Source: T1SED10-198M sp003554345 [NCBI: Candidatus Sumerlaeota bacterium]
GTDB taxonomy: Bacteria; Sumerlaeota; T1SED10-198M
Assembly (NCBI GenBank): GCA_003554345.1
Contig: PWGE01000036.1
Location: 1-5,305, forward strand
Direction: 5' to 3'
DNA: 5,305 nucleotides
Both the position numbers and the translations under genes were made by a program. Below, one piece after another: positions 1 to 4,997 of the stretch. The notes beneath the pieces are model-generated. The model was not told the origin of the DNA and did no database searches. It saw nothing but the letters and a program-made list of their open reading frames with translations. Each line of letters starts with the position of its first letter. The stretch's first letter is position 1.

Positions 1-282
1 AGGATTAATCAGGCTAACTTCTTGATATATGACACTAATTCCCTTGTTTCGCGCATCAATGGGCCCATCAATCAAAGTCTGTACTCCACCAAGATTGATT
101 GTGCCACTATCTGCCTGATAAACACCTGTGATGATTTTTACTAAAGTGGATTTTCCGGCTCCATTTTCACCAAGAAGTGCATGGATCTCCCCTTCTTGCA
201 GTTTAAAATTCACCCCTTTTAATGCATGGACTCCACCAAAATGCTTGTGTATGTCTTTCAATTCCAAAATGACATTGTTCAT
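1..282 (-). CDS. rbsA: Sugar ABC transporter ATP-binding protein, RbsA/MglA type (N-terminal 94 residues, cut by window edge)
   Basis: This is the start of an ATPase that powers import of a monosaccharide from the cytoplasmic face of a ribose-type ABC permease. The 94 visible residues hold a Walker A motif GENGAGKST at 38-46 and the Q-loop YQE at 86-88. The opening LELKDIHKHFGGVHALKGV is typical of the first half of RbsA/MglA/XylG proteins. Family members are about 500 residues with two nucleotide-binding domains, so Walker B, the signature motif and the whole second domain lie beyond position 1. The ATG at 282 follows rbsK by 9 bases, and its ribosome binding site (AGGG, 7 bases upstream) uses the A and G of the rbsK stop codon TAG, which suggests translational coupling. 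The exact sugar cannot be read from this fragment; ribose is inferred from neighbouring rbsD and rbsK. Confidence 0.93.
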   Translation of the reverse strand, partial: MNNVILELKDIHKHFGGVHALKGVNFKLQEGEIHALLGENGAGKSTLVKIITGVYQADSGTINLGGVQTLIDGPIDARNKGISVIYQEVSLINP

Positions 283-291
283 AGTGTTACC

Positions 292-1221
292 CTATTTGTT
301 TTTCGAGGAAAGGGCTTGTTCTACTTCAATTAAAGAAGGTATTGAACTCTGAGCTCCTTTTCTTGTGACACTGATTGCTGCTGCTTTTTGAGCAAAGCGT
401 ATTCCTTCTTTGAAAGTCTCGCCCCGAGCCATTGCAGCAACAAATCCTCCTAAGAAAATATCTCCCGCTGCTGTCGTATCTACTACTGACACTTCCTCCA
501 CTTCTTGTAGTACAGGTTTGCCATCAATGAATGTAACAATACCTGATTCCCCTAAGGAGATTATTGGATGCTTAAAACCAATGCTATTTAATGCAAATAA
601 TGCTTTCTTAGCGGACTCAATATCATTTATATGTACACCAGTTAATATTTCCGCTTCAGTTTCATTTGGTTTAACATAATCAACTTGCTGTGTGATTTCT
701 TGAGGAATCATGTTTGATGGAGCCGGGGCAGGATCTAGGACAACTGTCATTTCCTTTTCTTTAGCTATACGGATAGCTTCATAAACCAAGTTCGGATGTA
801 TCTCCATGGTAATCTGCAGAATATCGCATCCCTCAAATACAAAAGTATGATTTCTTAGCTCTGCAGTAGACAAATCAGCATTTGCCCCTGGAGTAAATAG
901 AATGCTGTTCTGTCCCCTATCATCTACCATAATCATAGCAATTCCTGCTGTTTTTCCTTTTTCATAGATAACATCATCCATGCAGACACCATGGCTAATC
1001 TGTTCATGTTTTAACTGCTGAGAAAAACTGTCATCTCCTAATTTTGTAAAATACTTTACATTCCCACCTAGTTTTGCAGCAGCAACAGCCTGGTTACCGC
1101 CTTTACCTCCAGGAAACGTTTGAAAGTTATCAGTGACAACAGTCTCACCAGGAGATGGGATGCGGTTTGCATACATTACAAGATCCATATTAATACTTCC
1201 CATACATAGTATTTTTTTCAT
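292..1221 (-). CDS. rbsK: Ribokinase (PfkB family sugar kinase)
   Basis: Cytoplasmic kinase that phosphorylates ribose at O5 with ATP, feeding the pentose phosphate pathway. The 309-residue length equals that of known ribokinases. Visible motifs are the N-terminal GSINMDLV (8-15), the sugar-binding PGGKGGNQA (37-45), E140 at the place of the substrate-contacting glutamate, DPAPAP (163-168), NETEAE (186-191), and the C-terminal PfkB signature DTTAAGD (248-254) with D254 as catalytic base. The ATG at 1221 overlaps the btpA stop as ATGA and has a GAGGAG ribosome binding site 9 bases upstream inside btpA. It is the third gene after the operator. A related PfkB kinase acting on a ribose-like sugar remains possible, but the sequence looks like a standard ribokinase. 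Confidence 0.95.
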   Translation of the reverse strand: MKKILCMGSINMDLVMYANRIPSPGETVVTDNFQTFPGGKGGNQAVAAAKLGGNVKYFTKLGDDSFSQQLKHEQISHGVCMDDVIYEKGKTAGIAMIMVDDRGQNSILFTPGANADLSTAELRNHTFVFEGCDILQITMEIHPNLVYEAIRIAKEKEMTVVLDPAPAPSNMIPQEITQQVDYVKPNETEAEILTGVHINDIESAKKALFALNSIGFKHPIISLGESGIVTFIDGKPVLQEVEEVSVVDTTAAGDIFLGGFVAAMARGETFKEGIRFAQKAAAISVTRKGAQSSIPSLIEVEQALSSKNK

Positions 1222-2057
1222 GACAAACTACTCCTCAGCTTTTTCACTTCACTCATAAAATCTTTAGTCATCTGATAATCTACCGTGTTTTTCCAATTAC
1301 TCTTTTCTTTGAATGCTGAGCCGACAATTGCTCCGTCAGCAGCATTAAGCAAATCCTGGGCATTCTCTGTGGATACTCCACTTCCTAGAAAGATTGGAAG
1401 TTCTACTGCCTGTTTTATCTGCAGAACCTTCTCTGGAGTGGGGGCTGACCCAGTTTCAAACCCTGTCACAATCAAAACATCTCCGCCCTGCTGCTGTACA
1501 TCCTTTGCCTGCTCTTCAATAGACCGGTCACTTATTATGAAATGAGACCCATGTTTTACGTTTACATCACACATACAAACGATATTATTTGCACGGAGAT
1601 TGTTTCTCATCCGAGCAACTCTGCTACCAGCAGCTTCCACATACCCCACTTGAGAAACATATGCATTGCACCATTCAAATACTCTGATCCACTTGGCTTG
1701 CCCTGCCACTGCACAAGCTAGAGCTTCTTTTCCACCATTCATATGGCAGTTCACTCCAACAGGAACTGAAACAGCCGATGAAACCTCATTCACTGCAACT
1801 GCCAATGAAGCTACACACTCAGCAGAAATATCTCCCGTTCTTGAATATGGATAATCCCAAATGTTTTCTACTTGTAATCCATCTACTCCTGCATCCTGAA
1901 GAATCTTTGCTTCTTCAAGAGCAATCGAAATGATTTTTTCCATATCCATTATTGTAGGGTCATAAAGCGGAGCACCTGGTAAAGGGTGTAAATGTACCAT
2001 TCCAATTATTGGTTTTTTCTCCTGAAAAATTTCACCAAGTTTTTTATATGAATTCAT
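1218..2057 (-). CDS. BtpA/SgcQ family TIM-barrel protein
   Basis: Member of the BtpA family, which includes cyanobacterial BtpA (needed for photosystem I stability) and E. coli SgcQ from a sugar-utilisation cluster. The biochemical activity of the family is not firmly known. The 279 residues are a normal length. Visible family features are GMVHLHPLPGAP (19-30), DAGVDGLQVEN (55-65), NCHMNGG (103-109), CDVNVKHG (163-170), VTGFETGSAPT (197-207) and LGSGVSTENA (224-233) followed by DGAIVGSAFK (241-250). The last two resemble the phosphate-binding strands of TIM-barrel enzymes, so a phosphorylated sugar or nucleotide ligand is plausible. There is no signal peptide or membrane segment. The ATG at 2057 has a modest AAGGGA site upstream; the gene starts 47 bases after rbsD and overlaps rbsK by 4 bases. 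Its place between rbsD and rbsK suggests a role in metabolising the imported sugar; this is inference. Confidence 0.9.
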   Translation of the reverse strand: MNSYKKLGEIFQEKKPIIGMVHLHPLPGAPLYDPTIMDMEKIISIALEEAKILQDAGVDGLQVENIWDYPYSRTGDISAECVASLAVAVNEVSSAVSVPVGVNCHMNGGKEALACAVAGQAKWIRVFEWCNAYVSQVGYVEAAGSRVARMRNNLRANNIVCMCDVNVKHGSHFIISDRSIEEQAKDVQQQGGDVLIVTGFETGSAPTPEKVLQIKQAVELPIFLGSGVSTENAQDLLNAADGAIVGSAFKEKSNWKNTVDYQMTKDFMSEVKKLRSSLS

Positions 2058-2104
2058 ATGTTATTTTCCCTTATTATAAATTAAATTCTTTGTATGCTTT
2101 TTCT

Positions 2105-2548
2105 TTAGAAATCTACTCCTGCAATCAGAATAATGTAAGCAAAGGGGCTTCTTTCACCTGTACGAACAAATGCCTTCATTTGTTCATTTTTTAAAGCTCC
2201 AGTAAGCCATAAATCCTTTACAGGATAATGAGACATCGTATTTTCAGTTATCGGGTTGCCCTTATTATTGAATTGATTAATTATATTTGTAAAAGTTTCA
2301 TAATGCTCTGGATTGTTTTCTTTTGTTTCCTGTGAAACAATATAGCTCTCAACTACTAGTTCATCCATAACAGCTTTAAGTACTTCTTCTACTTTTGGGA
2401 TACCATCACAGACAGCCAAATCTACAATTTCAGTTTGATCATGTGCGGGAAATGGACACCCAACATCACCGATGAGGATCATATCACCATGACCCATGCG
2501 AGCAACTAAACTCGATAATTTTGCATTTTGAATACCCGATCTTTTCAT
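2105..2548 (-). CDS. rbsD: RbsD/FucU family sugar mutarotase (D-ribose pyranase-like)
   Basis: RbsD interconverts the pyranose and furanose ring forms of ribose so that the kinase receives its preferred form; FucU does the analogous anomer conversion for fucose. Family marks seen are the catalytic H20 in MGHGD (18-22), D28 in GDVGCPFP (27-34), a histidine at 107 that aligns with the second conserved histidine, and the C-terminal RTGE (129-132). The protein has 147 residues, slightly longer than the usual 131-140, with extra sequence around 75-105. The substrate-contacting Tyr-Ala-Asn triad of RbsD is replaced by F136-A137-Y138. MGHGD is more FucU-like, while GDVGCPFP and RTGE are RbsD-like, so the sugar specificity is uncertain. 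The ATG at 2548 has a strong AAGGAG 6 bases upstream, directly below a double operator. First gene of the operon proper. Confidence 0.88.
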   Translation of the reverse strand: MKRSGIQNAKLSSLVARMGHGDMILIGDVGCPFPAHDQTEIVDLAVCDGIPKVEEVLKAVMDELVVESYIVSQETKENNPEHYETFTNIINQFNNKGNPITENTMSHYPVKDLWLTGALKNEQMKAFVRTGERSPFAYIILIAGVDF

Positions 2549-2564
2549 TCTTTACTCCTTCGCA

Positions 2565-2593
2565 TTTAATCGATTTACTGTAAATCGATTAAA
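2565..2593. promoter_or_regulatory. Double LacI-type operator forming a 29-bp palindrome upstream of rbsD
   Basis: Two copies of the 12-bp operator seen before the lacI gene lie side by side: TTAATCGATTTA at 2566-2577 and TAAATCGATTAA at 2581-2592. Each differs by one base from the perfect palindrome TTAATCGATTAA. Their centres are 15 bp apart. Together they form a larger perfect inverted repeat with 14-bp arms around a single central base at 2579. The CG at each dyad centre is the hallmark of LacI-family operators, where the hinge-helix leucine intercalates. No T-run follows on the minus strand, so this is not a usual intrinsic terminator. It is the likely control point of the rbsD-btpA-rbsK-rbsA operon. 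Confidence 0.85.
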
Positions 2594-2606
2594 AAACTTT
2601 CAAAAT

Positions 2607-2612
2607 TTTATA
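2607..2612 (-). promoter_or_regulatory. Putative -10 element of the rbsD operon promoter
   Basis: TATAAA on the minus strand overlaps the stop codon of the lacI-type gene. It ends 14 bases before the first operator copy, which is exactly the gap between the -10 and the operator at the lacI promoter. No good -35 is seen 16-18 bases upstream. An alternative, weaker pairing is TTGAAA (2598-2603) with TACAGT (2577-2582), with a short 15-base spacer inside the operator. The operon could also be read from the lacI promoter, since no terminator separates the genes. Confidence 0.4.
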
Positions 2613-3618
2613 CTGTTTCCCTTTCTTTAAGAGAGGACTCCAAAATAACAGGGCTACTCTCAAAAGGCCTATTATTACTCAATCTTTCCAACATAAGCTC
2701 ACCTGCCTCTCCCCCCATATCTTTTGTAGGGTTCTCAATTGTAGTCAAACCTTTTTGAATAAATTTCGCAAAATAAATATTATCATATCCTGCTATTCCT
2801 ATATCCTCTGGAATCATCAGACCTTTTGAATTAACAGCCTCTATAGCTCCCCAAGCTGATATATCACTGCAAGCAAAAACTGCCATTTTTTGCTTTGCAG
2901 GATCATACCCTTCTAACAGCTTCATCATAGCCTCATACCCATCAATAAAACTAAACTCACGCCTTATAACCTCTATTTCATTAGAAGAATAACCAGCTTC
3001 TGTTAATTTTGCTTTAAACCCCTCATAACGAGCATTTGCATTAGGAACTGTTTCCGGTCCGGCAATACATGCAAATCTTTTGTATTTTTTTTTTAATAAC
3101 AACGAAGCCATAAGGAAAGCTCCAGCATAGTTGTCAGCATACACAAATGCAATATCCGAAATCCCATCAAAAAAAGCAGGCCGATCGACAACAAGCAATG
3201 GAATACTTCTATTTAATTTAAACTGTGATTCCTCCATTCGAGGTGCAACCATGATTAGACCATCAACACCATTCCCCATAACCAGGGAAGCATAAAACTG
3301 AAACTCCTTTTTTACATCATAATCAGAACTGAATAAAACCAGTTGATAATTCTTCTTGCTTACAGCAGTATCAATTTCCTTAACTATCTCACTAAAAAAC
3401 GGGTTTGTAATATCAGGAACAATGATACCGATTCGAAATGTTTTATTTATTTTCAAGCTTCTTGCCACCACATTTGGTTCATATCCCAAAACTTCCATTG
3501 CCCATAAGATCCTTGTCCTAAGCTCTTCACTGACGTTTTTTGCTCCTGTATGTACATTAGAGACTGTTGCAGTAGAAACATTAGCTAATTGTGCTACATC
3601 TTTTATAGTAGAGCGCAA
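2608..3618 (-). CDS. LacI-family transcriptional repressor (RbsR-like)
   Basis: Sugar-responsive repressor of 336 residues, normal for the family. An N-terminal helix-turn-helix spans about 4-23 (TIKDVAQLANVSTATVSN). The hinge helix is at 49-57 with ARSLK, where L55 is the expected DNA-intercalating lever. A periplasmic-binding-protein-like ligand domain runs from 60 on, opening with RIGIIVPDITNPFFSEI. The usual Leu-Asn-Gly after the recognition helix is His23-Thr24-Gly25. The start is TTG at 3618; an in-frame TAA at 3634-3636 leaves no ATG or GTG option, and AAGGAG lies 11 bases upstream. It has its own promoter and operator and is followed after 59 bases by rbsD with the same operator sequence twice, so autoregulation and operon repression are both likely. 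Ribose or a ribose-like sugar is the inferred inducer. Confidence 0.93.
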   Translation of the reverse strand: MRSTIKDVAQLANVSTATVSNVHTGAKNVSEELRTRILWAMEVLGYEPNVVARSLKINKTFRIGIIVPDITNPFFSEIVKEIDTAVSKKNYQLVLFSSDYDVKKEFQFYASLVMGNGVDGLIMVAPRMEESQFKLNRSIPLLVVDRPAFFDGISDIAFVYADNYAGAFLMASLLLKKKYKRFACIAGPETVPNANARYEGFKAKLTEAGYSSNEIEVIRREFSFIDGYEAMMKLLEGYDPAKQKMAVFACSDISAWGAIEAVNSKGLMIPEDIGIAGYDNIYFAKFIQKGLTTIENPTKDMGGEAGELMLERLSNNRPFESSPVILESSLKERETV

Positions 3619-3629
3619 ACTTCTAATTT

Positions 3630-3635
3630 CTCCTT
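3630..3635 (-). promoter_or_regulatory. Ribosome binding site deciding the TTG start of the lacI-type gene
   Basis: AAGGAG on the minus strand lies 11 bases before the TTG at 3618, slightly farther than ideal. It directly abuts an in-frame TAA stop, so the coding frame can only begin downstream of it. The only other codon that might initiate is an ATT at 3627, which is much less likely. Confidence 0.7.
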
Positions 3636-3637
3636 AG

Positions 3638-3649
3638 TTAATCGATTAA
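3638..3649. promoter_or_regulatory. Perfect LacI-type operator before the repressor gene
   Basis: TTAATCGATTAA is a perfect 12-bp palindrome with central CG. It lies between the predicted start of transcription (near 3657) and the ribosome binding site of the lacI-type gene, where a bound repressor would block its own transcription. The same sequence, with one mismatch each, occurs twice before rbsD. Confidence 0.82.
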
Positions 3650-3663
3650 ATCTGATGATTTTA

Positions 3664-3693
3664 ATGTTAAACCATATTTCTTCACGCTGTCAA
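3664..3693 (-). promoter_or_regulatory. Sigma-70 promoter of the lacI-type gene
   Basis: On the minus strand a perfect TTGACA (3688-3693) is followed after 18 bases by TAACAT (3664-3669), four of six matches to TATAAT. Transcription would begin near 3657, just before the operator. Confidence 0.65.
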
Positions 3694-4051
3694 GCAAATT
3701 ATCGAAAAATCTTTTCAAAAAATATTAACAGTCTTACTTGGTGGATCCTGAATAATCCCCAATTTCAGTTCTGCCAACTCTTCAGGCAGTTTTAACAGCA
3801 AAAACATATGCTGAGCTTTTGACAACACACTCATACTAAAAAAGTTTAAAGTAGCTATCCTCCCGTACGTTAGACAATATAATTACTTTTTTCACACCGC
3901 AATAGCGAGTGCTTCTTCCTCTGCACTGGAATTCCTACGTAAGCATCTATACCAAGGGTTGCCGGAAAACAGGAGCTCTATCTGCTAAATCATCAGTGCA
4001 CTACTGGGAGTCTACAGGAAAGCTTCCGGATTATCAGAAATGCTTTACAGT
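3694..4051. other. Intergenic stretch with no convincing intact gene
   Basis: This stretch separates the repressor promoter from the terminator of the VOC gene. On the minus strand a 39-codon ATG frame (3715-3834, beginning MSVLSKAQHM, ending TVNIF) has no properly placed ribosome binding site and ends within 25 bases of the lacI promoter; it is not recognised. A 19-codon GTG frame just upstream in another phase (start MKKVIILSN) ends at a TAG next to that ATG, so the two could be pieces of one decayed gene, but this is speculative. On the plus strand lies a possible regulator remnant, listed separately. Confidence 0.5.
3909..4050 (+). pseudogene. Possible remnant of a MerR-type regulator DNA-binding region
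   Basis: The plus-strand frame contains KTGALSAKSSVHYWESTGK followed by LPDY. This resembles the MerR-family helix-turn-helix and wing pattern (TG-LSAKT-x-RYYES-x-G-x-LP), including the Y-x-E-x-x-G-x-LP spacing, but with one-residue insertions and without the expected residues before it. The downstream frame runs straight into a terminator hairpin, so there is no dimerisation helix. No ribosome binding site precedes the ATG at 3909. The similarity is short and may be chance; if real, this is a decayed fragment and not a working regulator. Confidence 0.25.
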
Positions 4052-4135
4052 GAAAAAAAAACACTATATATGGAGGAATTTCCCCCGATATATAGTGTTC
4101 TTTACCTGACGTGCTGCTGTATTTTTGCTTTACAG
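4041..4135. repeat. Short direct repeat (10 bp, two copies) around the terminator
   Basis: TGCTTTACAG occurs at 4041-4050 and again at 4126-4135, one copy on each side of the terminator hairpin, the second forming part of the next inverted repeat. The match is exact but short; it could be a trace of insertion or duplication, or coincidence. Confidence 0.35.
4052..4099 (-). terminator. Rho-independent terminator of the VOC gene
   Basis: On the minus strand a perfect 12-bp stem pairs 4088-4099 with 4060-4071. The interior can pair further through GG/CC steps, and a run of nine T bases follows at 4052-4060. The stem is AT-rich at its base and GC-rich near the loop. Orientation matches the VOC gene, whose stop lies about 118 bases upstream. 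On the plus strand there is no equivalent T-run. Confidence 0.8.
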
Positions 4136-4143
4136 CAGCACGT
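4109..4143. repeat. Perfect 13-bp inverted repeat between the VOC gene and its terminator
   Basis: ACGTGCTGCTGTA at 4109-4121 is the exact reverse complement of 4131-4143, with a 9-base loop. No T-run follows on either strand, so it is not itself a standard terminator. In the VOC transcript it would form a strong 3'-UTR hairpin 9 bases before the terminator stem. It could protect the mRNA end, be part of a processed small RNA, or be a mobile-element trace. Confidence 0.75.
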
Positions 4144-4216
4144 ACCATGCATGGCAGCCCGCTCTTATGATCTGGAAGGACCGCAGGGCATTCACCTTAC
4201 CATGTGGACTTTGTAA

Positions 4217-4600
4217 TTATTTATCCAGCCATTTAATATATTCAAAAATATTTCCATCTGGATCTGCGAAGTAAACCAGAATTTCCCCGGCTACACAAGC
4301 AGTTGGTCCGGATAAAATTTCAATACCGTTTTCTTTTAACTGTTTTACTGTAGCATCCATATCTTCAACTTCAAGACAGTAATGCGGACAATAAGGCTCC
4401 GCAACTTTAGGCTTTTCAAAATTACCTCTTAAGTCTTCAAGCAATTCCAGCTTTGAGCCGTTAATTTCAAGAAACGCAAATTTTATTTTCTGTTCCTCGG
4501 ATTCATCAACCGACAACAATTTAAAACCTAATTTCTTTGTGTAGAATTCAATAGAAGCATCTACATCCGACACCTGGAAGCACATATGATCATACTTCAT
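4217..4600 (-). CDS. VOC-superfamily (glyoxalase/bleomycin-resistance fold) protein
   Basis: Small cytoplasmic protein of 127 residues with two beta-alpha-beta-beta-beta modules, the usual size for a single VOC protein. The four positions that bind a divalent metal in glyoxalase I-like enzymes appear occupied: H5 (DHMCFQVSD), E52 (KLELLE), H73 (CPHYCLEVED) and E120 (GNIFEYIKW). ADPDGN at 112-117 is the typical C-terminal signature. A lactoylglutathione-lyase-like lyase or isomerase, or a dioxygenase, are all possible; substrate cannot be deduced. The ATG at 4600 has GAGAGG upstream, its GAGG ending 9 bases before the start. It is a single-gene unit with its own strong promoter and terminator and no evident link to the sugar operon. 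Confidence 0.9.
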   Translation of the reverse strand: MKYDHMCFQVSDVDASIEFYTKKLGFKLLSVDESEEQKIKFAFLEINGSKLELLEDLRGNFEKPKVAEPYCPHYCLEVEDMDATVKQLKENGIEILSGPTACVAGEILVYFADPDGNIFEYIKWLDK

Positions 4601-4629
4601 AATTTTATACCTCTCTAGTATTTATTTTA

Positions 4630-4644
4630 CTGAACTCTGTTCAG
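4630..4644. promoter_or_regulatory. Small palindrome after the VOC promoter, possible operator
   Basis: CTGAAC-TCT-GTTCAG is a perfect inverted repeat with 6-bp arms and a 3-base centre. It begins 9 bases after the -10 element, thus at or just after the transcription start, a common place for a repressor site. It resembles the GAAC/GTTC halves of Gram-positive SOS boxes, but the spacing is 3 rather than 4, so that assignment is not made. Confidence 0.4.
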
Positions 4645-4653
4645 GCATATTTT

Positions 4654-4682
4654 GTTATAACTTATTTTTATTGTAATGTCAA
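4654..4682 (-). promoter_or_regulatory. Sigma-70 promoter of the VOC gene
   Basis: On the minus strand TTGACA (4677-4682) and TATAAC (4654-4659) are separated by 17 bases, a near-consensus promoter pointing at the VOC gene with a leader of about 45 bases. Confidence 0.85.
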
Positions 4683-4997
4683 TCTAACCCCTCTTGGCTC
4701 AAGAGAAGCACCGGCTGTACGCAGTTTACAAAGTTCTCCTGCAGAATCAGCATATCCATACTATTGGGTAGAACCATAGAAAAGTTCTGATAAGCGTTTT
4801 CCATAATCATACAATAATTTGCTTGCAGAGGGCTGTATATGAATATATGATTAAAGCGGTTTGTCACCGAAGAGACATTGTTTTAAGGAGCAGCAGATTC
4901 ACTGAACCACAGGTGCATCCATAAACCTAGAAGGAATATGCATGAAAAACCTGGCCGGTTCACAAAAAAATTTTCAAGCATCAGTAAAGGAGTGGGT
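4683..4997. other. Intergenic stretch between divergent VOC and lipoprotein genes
   Basis: Nothing here is convincingly a gene. A minus-strand GTG frame of 62 codons (4679-4867, containing ENAYQNFSMVLPNSMDM) lacks a ribosome binding site and its stop codon lies within the -35 element of the VOC promoter; it is not recognised and may be a remnant or chance. No clear promoter for the plus-strand lipoprotein was found; a CATAAA near 4920 is a weak candidate -10. Confidence 0.5.

Noticed and set aside
410-679. Plus-strand open frame of 89 codons within the ribokinase gene
   Set aside because: It lies antisense to a clear full-length ribokinase and its translation has no recognisable features.
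1285-1545. Plus-strand open frame of 86 codons within the BtpA-family gene
   Set aside because: Antisense shadow of a gene with conserved motifs; no ribosome binding site or family match seen.
2565-2593. The 29-bp palindrome as a terminator of the lacI-type gene
   Set aside because: No T-run follows it on the minus strand, and it is made of two copies of the operator also found before lacI.
3356-3637. Plus-strand open frame of 93 codons opposite the LacI-type gene
   Set aside because: Antisense to the conserved helix-turn-helix and hinge coding region; explained by codon bias of the real gene.
4109-4143. Inverted repeat as a CRISPR unit or integron attC site
   Set aside because: There is a single copy with no regularly spaced repeats, no cas or integrase gene, and no attC core sites.
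4630-4644. Palindrome as a LexA/SOS box
   Set aside because: The GAAC and GTTC halves are separated by 3 bases, not the 4 of the Gram-positive SOS box, and there is no SOS gene nearby.
4679-4867. Minus-strand 62-codon GTG frame upstream of the VOC gene
   Set aside because: No ribosome binding site, no recognised family, and its stop codon lies in the near-consensus VOC promoter; noted only as intergenic content.
4938-4997. Upstream in-frame ATG as the lipoprotein start
   Set aside because: Its AGGA is only 3 bases away, and the resulting 41-residue leader before the lipobox would be too long; the ATG at 4998 has a better ribosome binding site and signal peptide.
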